Shown here: positions 1 through 6,751 of the stretch, one piece after another | How the letters are laid out: each line of letters opens with the position of its first letter | Position numbering within the stretch: the first letter of the stretch is position 1 | From: a virus | Virus record (IMG/VR): IMGVR_UViG_3300018049_002704 | Location: 1-22,443 of that record | DNA: 22,443 nt | Reading direction: 5' to 3' (one strand) | Translations under genes and position numbers: made by a program | Notes under the pieces: generated by a model | Told to the model about the DNA's origin: nothing | Databases searched by the model: none | What the model saw: only the letters and a program-made list of their open reading frames with translations

Positions 1-483
1 ATGTTCTACAAGTTGGTACGTATTAAACATAAGTTCGTCAAGGTTGCTGTTGTTATCAATAGTGAAATCTGCCATCCATTGTTCTAAACTCATTGAGTCT
101 TTTGCTTCAGGAGGAAGATGATCACTACGATCGACCCAAATAGCATAATCAAATACATTTGTATTTTTCATAGCGTAGAATTCACGCTTATTACGTAGTC
201 CACAATAGATATCGTGTTGTTTAAATATTTCTCGACCTAAGCGAGCTCCATCGCCTTTATTAAAATCGCAGATAGCATCATACCATTCTGCTCTGTGATT
301 ATGCCTGTCAGCATAGCACTCTTCTTCATCAGCATATCCATACTTGTCCTTTAGCATATCATAGATAAAAAGTTTTGAACAGAATCGACTGCTTGATTCA
401 AAACTTAGATTATAATTTTGTTGTAAAATTTCGCACACAGTATCTTTACCGTGGCGACCGTGTCCGATAACTAATAATTTCAT
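1..483 (-). CDS. Deoxynucleoside monophosphate kinase-like P-loop protein (3' end cut by window edge)
   Basis: Reading leftwards from the ATG at 483, the frame stays open for 161 codons to the window edge, so the C-terminus is missing. The start MKLLVIGHGRHGKDT holds a Walker A P-loop (GHGRHGKDT, residues 7-15) on a first beta strand, placed as in T4 gp1 (GVKRSGKDT), the phage dNMP kinase. Further on come a run of charged residues and a VDRSDHLPPE segment, compatible with the substrate lid and core of this fold. Such kinases phosphorylate dNMPs to supply phage DNA synthesis in the cytoplasm. The gene follows gp13 on the same strand with a 52-bp gap holding a sigma70-like promoter and an AGAGG ribosome-binding site. 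The P-loop kinase fold is secure; the dNMP specificity is inferred from family resemblance. Confidence 0.78.
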   Translation of the reverse strand, partial: MKLLVIGHGRHGKDTVCEILQQNYNLSFESSSRFCSKLFIYDMLKDKYGYADEEECYADRHNHRAEWYDAICDFNKGDGARLGREIFKQHDIYCGLRNKREFYAMKNTNVFDYAIWVDRSDHLPPEAKDSMSLEQWMADFTIDNNSNLDELMFNTYQLVEH

Positions 484-503
484 AAAAGATATACCTCTAT
501 ATT

Positions 504-539
504 AATTTATAGTGTATAGTCTTTAATGCAAATTGTCAA
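504..539 (-). promoter_or_regulatory. Sigma70-like promoter for the P-loop kinase gene
   Basis: On the minus strand a consensus TTGACA (534-539) is followed after 17 bases by TACACT (511-516), which matches TATAAT at four of six positions. An alternative -10, TATACA, lies at 513-518 with a 15-base spacer. Initiation would fall near 504, leaving a leader of about 20 bases that includes AGAGG. The -35 hexamer contains the TGA stop of gp13 (536-538). No late octamer is present here, which suggests early or host-polymerase transcription independent of gp13. Confidence 0.6.
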
Positions 540-1294
540 CCAATAAGAAAACCGTATCCAGTACCGCCACTAACTGCAAGTGATACATCAGCTTCTAGCT
601 TTTCTAATTCTGCTTGTGCTTCAGCTTTTAGTGCATCACCGTTAAGTGTTGAACCACCTTGTGGTCCAGCAATAGTAGCAAACTTTGAACGTGCTTCGCC
701 TAACATATATTTACAACTTGCAAGTGTATAATCTTTAATCCATTGCACTGCTAAGTAATCACTTAATAGTTCCGAATCTGGACGATAGTTGTAACAATAA
801 AGTAATAGTTCTTCTTCTGCTCTAGGGCGTTGTAGTAATGTAAGTTTTTTACTTGTATTACTCCACTTAAACTCGATAAATGATCCAAACATACGTCCTA
901 CAAGTTCTTGGTGTTGTGCAAACAAATCATATGTTGCTAGTCCGCCCATTTTAGAGCTAGATAGCAAGTATGTATTTGTGTATGCTAAATTAAATGGCTC
1001 AAACAAACTGCCGCCATCACCGCCACCAGTTCTAGAACCTATACTTCTACGGAATAATTTACGAACTTCTATAACTTCATTTGGCAATGTATACTCATTT
1101 TGATCTACTACAGTTGTTAAAAACATATATGATTCTTCAACACTATTATCACTACGTTGTCTAAATTTAGTCAATGCTTTTGTTAGAGCTGTTTCATAAT
1201 GTATTGGGTCAAGTTCTACATCAACCATTCCACCGCCGAGAAATGTGTTTACATAGTCGTATACTTCTTGTTTTTGTGTTGCTAAATCTGCCAT
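536..1294 (-). CDS. 13: Neck protein, T4 gp13-like
   Basis: This 252-residue protein resembles T4 gp13 (309 residues) at both ends. Residues about 18-40 (FLGGGMVDVELDP..YETAL) match the T4 segment LGAPIINVELTP..IYDCIQRAL. The C-terminal part (WIKDYTLASCKYMLGEARSKF, a glycine-rich loop, DGDALKAEA-type helix, GYGFLIG end) matches WVKDYATALAKEL...LPGG...DGQRLIEEA...FGILVG. In T4, gp13 and gp14 form the neck that closes the filled head and receives the tail. The ATG at 1294 is preceded by GGAG and by a GATAAATA late promoter. The protein is about 60 residues shorter than T4 gp13, mainly in the centre. It points away from gp14, whereas in T4 genes 13, 14 and 15 run in one direction. Confidence 0.82.
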   Translation of the reverse strand: MADLATQKQEVYDYVNTFLGGGMVDVELDPIHYETALTKALTKFRQRSDNSVEESYMFLTTVVDQNEYTLPNEVIEVRKLFRRSIGSRTGGGDGGSLFEPFNLAYTNTYLLSSSKMGGLATYDLFAQHQELVGRMFGSFIEFKWSNTSKKLTLLQRPRAEEELLLYCYNYRPDSELLSDYLAVQWIKDYTLASCKYMLGEARSKFATIAGPQGGSTLNGDALKAEAQAELEKLEADVSLAVSGGTGYGFLIG

Positions 1295-1312
1295 ATAAGT
1301 TTCTCCACATAG

Positions 1313-1320
1313 TATTTATC
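1313..1320 (-). promoter_or_regulatory. Late promoter octamer (GATAAATA) for gp13
   Basis: The minus strand reads GATAAATA, one base from the T4 late promoter TATAAATA. If it occupies -13 to -6, transcription begins near 1307. That gives a leader of about 13 bases with the GGAG ribosome-binding site at its 5' end, then ATG at 1294. It forms the left arm of a perfect inverted repeat (1313-1321 with 1325-1333). Confidence 0.65.
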
Positions 1321-1325
1321 GTTAC

Positions 1326-1333
1326 GATAAATA
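1326..1333 (+). promoter_or_regulatory. Late promoter octamer (GATAAATA) for gp14-gp15
   Basis: This is the same octamer on the plus strand, and the right arm of the inverted repeat TATTTATCG-TTA-CGATAAATA. With T4 late-promoter spacing, +1 falls at about 1339, the first base of the preferred gp14 start codon, implying a leaderless or nearly leaderless message. No Shine-Dalgarno-like sequence precedes this ATG. Confidence 0.6.
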
Positions 1334-1338
1334 TGTAT

Positions 1339-2511
1339 ATGCCAAGACTATCTTTATATAAACCAGAGCGCGGAAATGATTATCACTTTATAGACAAACA
1401 AGTTTATGAAATGTTTACCATTGGCGGTACTGACATTAATGTACACAAATATATAGGACCTAACAATCCTGCCGACGGTGAAGCTACAGCTGATCAGCCG
1501 CAATATGATGTAGTAAAAGAAACTAACATTCAAGATTTGTTATTCTTAGAAAATAGAGATAGAAAATATGATCCTGATGTATACTCAATGCGTGGCATTT
1601 ATAATGTACAAGATATTGACTTTGATCTAAGTCAATTTGGGTTATTTTTAAGTAATGATACACTGTTTATGACTATACATATTAACAGTTCAGTTAAAAC
1701 ACTTGGTAGAAAAATTATGAGTGGGGATGTAATAGAATTACCTCACTTAAAAGACGAATATGCACTAAATGATTATAGTATTGCACTCAAAAGATTTTAT
1801 GTTGTAGAAGATGTGAATCGTGCAGCAGAAGGGTTTAGCCAAACTTGGTATCCGCATTTATATAGAATAAAATTAAAACAAATCGTAGACAGTACAGAAT
1901 TTAAAGAAATACTAGATCTTCCTGCTGAAGAAGGTAGCGATAACACATTACGTGATATACTTTCTACTTACGAAAAAGAAATGCAAATAAACAATGCTGT
2001 TGTTGCACAAGCAGAAGCTGATGCTCCTAAATCAGGGTATGATATTAATCATTATTATACTGTTGCTACAAATGACGACGGTAGTATTGATTTACGAACA
2101 GCAGATAACGAAGACTTAGATGCAAGCGGATTTACAGTTAGTGCCGACGAAATTACTAATAGACCTGAACGCGAAGGATATTCGGGATACTTAGTAGGTA
2201 CTGGAGATGTTGCGCCAAACGGTGCGCCATTTGGTTTTGGTATACAGTTTCCTAGAGATAATAATGAAGGAGATTATTTTTTAAGGACAGATTTTTTACC
2301 AAATAGAATGTTTAGATATGACGGAGCAAGATGGGTGAAAGTTACAGACGATATTAGAATGACCTTAAGTAACACTCTTGAAAGACAAACTTATAAAACA
2401 TCGTTTATCAACAACACTAACACAAGTAATATAAGTGGCGAACAAGTTGAAGAAAGACAAAGTTTATCTAAAGCACTCAGACCAAAAAAACCAACAGCGG
2501 ATAATAACTAA
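1339..2511 (+). CDS. 14: Neck protein, T4 gp14-like
   Basis: This roughly 390-residue protein sits where gp14 is expected, next to gp13 and directly before gp15. The middle resembles the gp14 family: a Y-x-MRG segment, a substrate-like GDVIELPHL segment equivalent to the T4 GDLIYFP stretch, and a following FYVVEDVNRA...WYPHLYRIKLKQI region matching the T4 FEINWVEPYDPFYQ.. region in position and character. T4 gp14 forms the neck with gp13. Two ATGs lie in frame (1333, 1339). I chose 1339 because the late promoter would start transcription there, but 1333 is possible. Continuous frame extends upstream to 1174 on the plus strand but overlaps gp13 antisense and is not credible as coding. The last 100 residues contain an FRYDGARWVKV segment that echoes the gp15 C-terminus. 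The stop overlaps the gp15 start by one base (TAATG). Confidence 0.75.
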   Translation: MPRLSLYKPERGNDYHFIDKQVYEMFTIGGTDINVHKYIGPNNPADGEATADQPQYDVVKETNIQDLLFLENRDRKYDPDVYSMRGIYNVQDIDFDLSQFGLFLSNDTLFMTIHINSSVKTLGRKIMSGDVIELPHLKDEYALNDYSIALKRFYVVEDVNRAAEGFSQTWYPHLYRIKLKQIVDSTEFKEILDLPAEEGSDNTLRDILSTYEKEMQINNAVVAQAEADAPKSGYDINHYYTVATNDDGSIDLRTADNEDLDASGFTVSADEITNRPEREGYSGYLVGTGDVAPNGAPFGFGIQFPRDNNEGDYFLRTDFLPNRMFRYDGARWVKVTDDIRMTLSNTLERQTYKTSFINNTNTSNISGEQVEERQSLSKALRPKKPTADNN

Positions 2512-3923
2512 TGCAACACTTTTATGACGGACAAGTTAGAAGATATCTTACTCAAATGATGCGTATTTTGAGTAACTTTCCTATCAAAGAAGGTGACGGA
2601 AATATAAAAGATGTACCAGTTACATATGGAGATCTTACAAGACAAGTTGCAAATATAATAAGAGAAAATTCAGAAAATAAATTACCTAGCGCACCAAGAA
2701 TTGCTGTTTACTTAACTGGCTTAGAGTTAGACAAAGATAGACTTACTGATGCAACTTATACTCGTAAAACAAATATTAGAGAACGTGCTTATGACGAAAC
2801 TAATCAAGAATATCTTAACTATCAAGGTAAAAATTATACTGTAGAGCGTTTAATTCCTACACCGTATATGATGAGAGTCAATGCAGACATATGGACAACA
2901 AACACTGATCAAAAATTACAATTACTAGAACAAATTTTAGTATTGTTTAACCCTAGTTTAGAAATGCAAACTACTGACAATTTTATTGATTGGACAAGTA
3001 TTACTGTTGTTAATTTAGAAAATGTGCAATGGTCAAATCGAAGTGTACCAGTTGGAGTTGATTCAGAAATAGACATTGCTACATTAACATTTAGTGTTCC
3101 AATTTATATTAGTCCGCCTACTAAAGTACGTAAAATGGGTGTTATTACTAATATCATTACTAGTATGTTTGACGAAGATAGGGGAACTATTGAAGATGGA
3201 GTTACTGCTCCACAATTAAATCAGTTCGATGATTATCCAACATCTGGTATAACTTCAAACGAGTTTGGAAATCTTGCGCAAACTAGTATTGCAGATAATA
3301 CTGCTAATGTAAATTATAACAAGTATGGTGTTTACTTAGATACTGACACAGCGCAACTTTATTCTAATGGTATAGTAGGAAATAGAAACTGGAGAGAAAT
3401 ATTTGAAGCACTTCCAGGTACATATGCAGCCGATGTAAGTCGTATATTTTTAACCAATCTAGATAACGATGCAACAGTTACAGGTACATTTACACTAAGT
3501 CCATTTGACGAGGGCAAAATTTTAATTAATTGGGATGCTGATAGTTTTCCAACAGATACAGTGATAGATGGTAGAACTACTATTGATTACATAATTAATC
3601 CTGTAAGTTTTAACCCTGCCTCTATAAAAATATCCGGTTTAAGATTATTGTTATTAGAAGATTTAGGAGATCCTAATGCCATTAATATTCCGGTAGCGTG
3701 GCAAAATACAGACGGCACAGGATTAATAGCAAAAGCAAATGATATTATAGAATGGGATGGTGCAAAATGGAACATTGTATTTGATTCAAGTTCTGTGTCT
3801 GCTACAACTTATACAACAAATCTAAATACAAGCGTACAATATAGATTTAAAAATGGCGAGTGGTTTAAGTCTGTAGACGGTGATTATCCAGTTGGGTCTT
3901 GGCGCATAGAGCTTGCCGGCTAA
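2511..3923 (+). CDS. 15: Tail completion / sheath terminator protein, T4 gp15-like, with long C-terminal extension
   Basis: The first 220 residues resemble T4 gp15: FYDGQVRRYLTQMMRILSNF with the IK..GDG and VPVTYGD blocks, matching T4 FYNSSFRRYATLMGDLFSN..IK and IRVPITY. Later YTVERLIPTPYMMRVNADIWT is followed by EQILVLFNPSLE, matching YNPSPIKMIYELSIFT and EQILPYFQPHF. gp15 caps the tail tube and sheath and joins the tail to the neck. At 470 residues it is far longer than T4 gp15 (about 272). The added half is rich in Asn, Asp, Thr and Ser, with IEWDGAKW and FKNGEWFKSVDG segments suggesting appended beta domains. It is coupled to gp14 by TAATG. Downstream, where T4 has gene 16, there is a Nudix gene instead. 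Confidence 0.85.
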   Translation: MQHFYDGQVRRYLTQMMRILSNFPIKEGDGNIKDVPVTYGDLTRQVANIIRENSENKLPSAPRIAVYLTGLELDKDRLTDATYTRKTNIRERAYDETNQEYLNYQGKNYTVERLIPTPYMMRVNADIWTTNTDQKLQLLEQILVLFNPSLEMQTTDNFIDWTSITVVNLENVQWSNRSVPVGVDSEIDIATLTFSVPIYISPPTKVRKMGVITNIITSMFDEDRGTIEDGVTAPQLNQFDDYPTSGITSNEFGNLAQTSIADNTANVNYNKYGVYLDTDTAQLYSNGIVGNRNWREIFEALPGTYAADVSRIFLTNLDNDATVTGTFTLSPFDEGKILINWDADSFPTDTVIDGRTTIDYIINPVSFNPASIKISGLRLLLLEDLGDPNAINIPVAWQNTDGTGLIAKANDIIEWDGAKWNIVFDSSSVSATTYTTNLNTSVQYRFKNGEWFKSVDGDYPVGSWRIELAG

Positions 3924-3931
3924 TTACATAT

Positions 3932-4372
3932 ATGAACAAACATATTACTTGTAGTGGAGCACTATTCTACACTCTCCAGTCTAATCGTTTTTTATTTTTA
4001 CATAGAGCTAACGGCAAGCGTAGCAATATGTGGGGATTGGTCGGAGGCACTAATGAAGGTGCAGAAACACCCTGGGAGGGATTAAAAAGAGAAATTGAAG
4101 AAGAAATTGGATTTTTGCCTGATATCAAAAAAACTCTTCCGTTAGAAAGTTTTATAAGTGCAGACAGTAAATTTTATTTTCATACATACCTCTGCGTAGT
4201 ACAACAAGAATTTATTCCTCAACTCAATTCTGAACACGACGGTTATGCTTGGTGTTCATTTACAAAATGGCCTAAACCGTTACACCACGGATTACGCAAC
4301 ACACTTCAAAGTAAAATTAATTTATCTAAGTTAGAAACTGTTTTTCAAACTATTAATTTACTTGACACTTAA
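3932..4372 (+). CDS. Nudix hydrolase
   Basis: This 146-residue protein has a perfect Nudix box, G-x5-E-x7-REUxEExGU, at residues 39-61 (GTNEGAE, then REIEEEIGF), the Mg-binding catalytic helix that cleaves nucleoside diphosphates linked to another moiety. The order (strand with CSGALF, RSNMWGLVGG before the box) is the usual MutT-like layout and the length is typical. Substrate cannot be read. An in-frame TTG at 3899 lies inside gp15 and would add 11 residues unlike the family, so the ATG at 3932 is preferred, although no clear Shine-Dalgarno precedes it. It lies 8 bases after gp15, so it could be read from the late promoter. Its final codons contain the -35 element of the heptose-cassette promoter. 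Confidence 0.88.
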   Translation: MNKHITCSGALFYTLQSNRFLFLHRANGKRSNMWGLVGGTNEGAETPWEGLKREIEEEIGFLPDIKKTLPLESFISADSKFYFHTYLCVVQQEFIPQLNSEHDGYAWCSFTKWPKPLHHGLRNTLQSKINLSKLETVFQTINLLDT

Positions 4373-4390
4373 TACAAAGTAAAGTATAAT
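4362..4390 (+). promoter_or_regulatory. Consensus sigma70-type promoter of the heptose cassette
   Basis: TTGACA (4362-4367) and TATAAT (4385-4390) are separated by exactly 17 bases, a full match to the bacterial consensus. The -35 lies in the last codons of the Nudix gene (Leu-Asp-Thr-stop). Seven bases downstream of TATAAT lies 4397, the A of the hldE ATG, so the predicted transcript begins at or within a base or two of the start codon. There is no strong Shine-Dalgarno sequence between promoter and start. Confidence 0.8.
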
Positions 4391-4396
4391 AAACTT

Positions 4397-5536
4397 ATGA
4401 AAGTCTTAGTTATTGGCGACATAATTACTGATAGATATATTTACGGTACTTCAGAACGTCTAAGTCCCGAGGCACCTGTGCCTATTGTTAGACAAAAACG
4501 TATTGAAGAAACTGTAGGCGGAGCAGGATTAGTTTACGAAAACTTAAAAAGTTTAGGTGTAGATGTAGAACTTTATGATAGCGGCTGGCGCAGGAGTTTA
4601 AAAACTCGTGTAATTTGTGATGGACATTATGTTACACGCATAGACGATGACTTTATTGTTCCAGGTAACGAATTCCTAGACAATATAAAACTTGTTAACT
4701 TTAGCAAATACGATTATGTAATACTAAGTGATTATAATAAAGGTACATTAGACTATGCAATTGAGATCATTGCACACATTAACAAATTTAATTGTAAAGT
4801 TATTGTAGATCCTAAACGTCAAGCTAGACATTATGAGGGTGCTTGGTTAGTTAAACCTAATAGTTCTGAATTTGAAGGCTTAGGATTTACAAAATGGCTA
4901 GGTAATATTATAACTACAAATGCTGCTAATCCTGTAATAGCAGAAATTGACAAAGAATATTATACTGTATCAGTGGACCCTGTAGAAGTATCAGACGTAA
5001 CAGGAGCAGGCGACTGTTTTTTAGCAGGGTTTGTATATGGGTTATCTAGAGGATATAATTACAAAACTTGTTTAGAGATGGCAGTTAAAGGTTCTACAAA
5101 AAGTGTAAAGCATACTGGTACTTATATTCTTAAAGTAGAAGATTTAGAAGAACGTGTCATTTTTACAAATGGAGTGTTTGATATATTACACAAAGGACAT
5201 TTTGAATTATTAAATGAAGCACGTAGTTTAGGCGACAAATTAATTGTAGGTATTAACTCAGACGCTAGTGTAAAGAGATTAAAAGGCGAATTACGTCCAA
5301 TTAATGATGTTACAAGACGAATTGCACAGTTAGAAATGTTACCTTGGGTAGACGAGGTAGTTGTGTTTGAAGACGATACTCCATATAATTTAATTAAAAA
5401 AATAAAACCACACACTATAGTAAAAGGTGGTGATTATACTATAGATACAGTTGTAGGAAATGATTTAGCTAATGTACATTTAGTAAAAACTGTTGAAGGT
5501 TATTCTACAACTAGCATAATAGAGGCAGCATTATGA
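4397..5536 (+). CDS. hldE: HldE-like bifunctional heptose 7-phosphate kinase / heptose 1-phosphate adenylyltransferase
   Basis: The protein (379 residues) follows E. coli HldE (477) domain for domain. The N-terminal ribokinase-type kinase has GDIITDRYIYG, RLSPEAPVP, VGGAG, LSDYNKG, VDPK and the catalytic DVTGAGDCF near residue 200. The C-terminal nucleotidyltransferase, from about residue 252, has FTNGVFDILHKGH (HxGH), GINSDASVKRLKG, EDTP and VKGGDY, ending YSTTSIIEAAL like HldE. The kinase phosphorylates D-glycero-D-manno-heptose 7-phosphate at C1; after dephosphorylation the second domain attaches AMP to give ADP-heptose. The kinase is about 70 residues shorter than in E. coli, with losses in the sugar-lid region and before DVTGAGD, but the catalytic motifs remain. 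The start matches the family. The stop overlaps hldD by four bases (ATGA). Confidence 0.93.
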   Translation: MKVLVIGDIITDRYIYGTSERLSPEAPVPIVRQKRIEETVGGAGLVYENLKSLGVDVELYDSGWRRSLKTRVICDGHYVTRIDDDFIVPGNEFLDNIKLVNFSKYDYVILSDYNKGTLDYAIEIIAHINKFNCKVIVDPKRQARHYEGAWLVKPNSSEFEGLGFTKWLGNIITTNAANPVIAEIDKEYYTVSVDPVEVSDVTGAGDCFLAGFVYGLSRGYNYKTCLEMAVKGSTKSVKHTGTYILKVEDLEERVIFTNGVFDILHKGHFELLNEARSLGDKLIVGINSDASVKRLKGELRPINDVTRRIAQLEMLPWVDEVVVFEDDTPYNLIKKIKPHTIVKGGDYTIDTVVGNDLANVHLVKTVEGYSTTSIIEAAL

Positions 5537-6363
5537 AAATATTAGTAACAGGATACAAAGGGTTTATAGGTGCAAACATTGCACAATATTTACAAGCACA
5601 AGGCCACGAAGTAGAAGGATGGGACTATGTACCCAATGCTATTCCAGATCCAGAAGGCTATGACTGGGTAGTACACTTAGGTGCAAATAGTTCTACAACA
5701 GAAACAGATGTTGAGCTTATATTAGAACAAAATTTAGAAATGAGTACTAGACTTGTACAAGCTTGTGGTCATTTTGGTGTAAATTTACAATATGCATCTA
5801 GCGCAAGTGTGTATGGTAGCTGGAAACCTACACATTTTAAAGAAGATGGACCTCTCTTACCACAATCTCCATATGCTTGGAGTAAGTATTTGTTTGACAG
5901 GTTTGTAAATCAATATAAAGACGAATTTGATATTACAATACAAGGCTTCCGTTATTTTAATGTATACGGACAATACAATGAAGAACAAAAGGGTAATATG
6001 GCTAGTCCGTTTACTAAGTTTACAAAACAAGCAAAAGAAGAAGGTTACATTGAATTGTTTAAAGGTTCAGAAAACTATTTAAGAGATTTTATTTGTGTAG
6101 AAGATGTTTGTCGTGTACACGAAAAGATGTTTGACGTTAAAGAATCAGGTATTTGGAATGTAGGAACAGGTCGTGCAGTAAGTTTTAAAACTGTGGCAGA
6201 TTGTATATCAAGAAAATACGGATCAACAATTAGCTTTATTGAAATGCCAGAAAATTTAAAAGGACAATACCAAGAGTTTACTTGTGCAAACTTGACCAAG
6301 CTAAACAATACTATAGACATAGAATGGACAAAAATAGAGGATTATATAAATGCAGCGTCTTGA
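5533..6363 (+). CDS. hldD: HldD-like ADP-L-glycero-D-manno-heptose 6-epimerase
   Basis: This extended short-chain dehydrogenase/epimerase has an NAD(P)-binding GYKGFIG (residues 7-13), HLGANSSTTETD, SSASVYG (about 86-92) and the catalytic YxxxK (Y114, K118 in YAWSKYLFD). The family-specific stretches GFRYFNVYG, NMASPF, LFKGSENYLRDF, VEDV, GIWNVGTGRAVSF and LKGQYQEFT match E. coli HldD closely, so it is HldD-type rather than a generic GalE-type epimerase. It converts ADP-D-glycero- to ADP-L-glycero-D-manno-heptose, the last step before heptosyl transfer. At 276 residues it is about 30 shorter than E. coli HldD. An AGAGG ribosome-binding site lies inside the hldE end, and the gene overlaps the cupin start by 14 bases. 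Confidence 0.92.
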   Translation: MKILVTGYKGFIGANIAQYLQAQGHEVEGWDYVPNAIPDPEGYDWVVHLGANSSTTETDVELILEQNLEMSTRLVQACGHFGVNLQYASSASVYGSWKPTHFKEDGPLLPQSPYAWSKYLFDRFVNQYKDEFDITIQGFRYFNVYGQYNEEQKGNMASPFTKFTKQAKEEGYIELFKGSENYLRDFICVEDVCRVHEKMFDVKESGIWNVGTGRAVSFKTVADCISRKYGSTISFIEMPENLKGQYQEFTCANLTKLNNTIDIEWTKIEDYINAAS

Positions 6364-6751
6364 AGGATTTGTTAAAAAAGGTTGGGGCTACGAATTAATT
6401 TGGGCTACTAACGACAAATACTGCGGTAAAATTTTAGTATTTGAAAAAGCAGGAAATATGTTTAGTATGCATTTCCATAAAGAAAAAGATGAAACTTGGT
6501 TTGTAAATTCTGGTAAATTTAGAGTGCGCTGGATCGATACAACAAACGCTAAACTTCACGAAAAAGATTTAGGTGAAGGCGAAACCTGGCACAATCCTCC
6601 ATTGCAACCACATCAGATAATAGCACTTGTAGACGGTAGTAGTCTTACTGAAGTAAGTACAGCAGATAGTGTTGAAGACAACTATCGTGTTGCACCCGGA
6701 GACAGTCAAAGAGCACAAGAAGAATTAGAGAAAGACGAATCAAATGGCTGA
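6350..6751 (+). CDS. Cupin domain protein, sugar-phosphate isomerase-like
   Basis: This 133-residue single-domain cupin contains a perfect cupin motif 1, G-x5-HxH-x4-E-x6-G (metal ligands H41, H43, E48), and a second motif around HNPPLQPHQI supplying H88. KKGWGYELIW with KILVFEKAG near the N-terminus resembles the type II mannose-6-phosphate isomerase / AlgA cupin domain. It lies between hldD and gmhB with overlaps on both sides and an AGAGG ribosome-binding site, so it is translated with the cassette. Its reaction is unknown. Because the pathway isomerase GmhA is missing here, a role as a metal-dependent aldose-ketose isomerase is a reasonable guess, since cupin phosphoglucose isomerases exist in archaea. 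A regulatory or other sugar-modifying role is equally possible. Confidence 0.85.
   Translation: MQRLEGFVKKGWGYELIWATNDKYCGKILVFEKAGNMFSMHFHKEKDETWFVNSGKFRVRWIDTTNAKLHEKDLGEGETWHNPPLQPHQIIALVDGSSLTEVSTADSVEDNYRVAPGDSQRAQEELEKDESNG

Noticed and set aside
1174-1338. Upstream extension of the gp14 reading frame
   Set aside because: It runs antisense through the gp13 start and both late promoters, and its translation is unlike gp14.
3899-3931. TTG start adding 11 residues to the Nudix protein
   Set aside because: It lies inside gp15, and the extra residues are unlike Nudix N-termini; the ATG at 3932 fits better.
5122-6320. Minus-strand open frames inside hldE and hldD
   Set aside because: They are antisense to two strongly supported enzymes and have no ribosome-binding sites or recognisable motifs.
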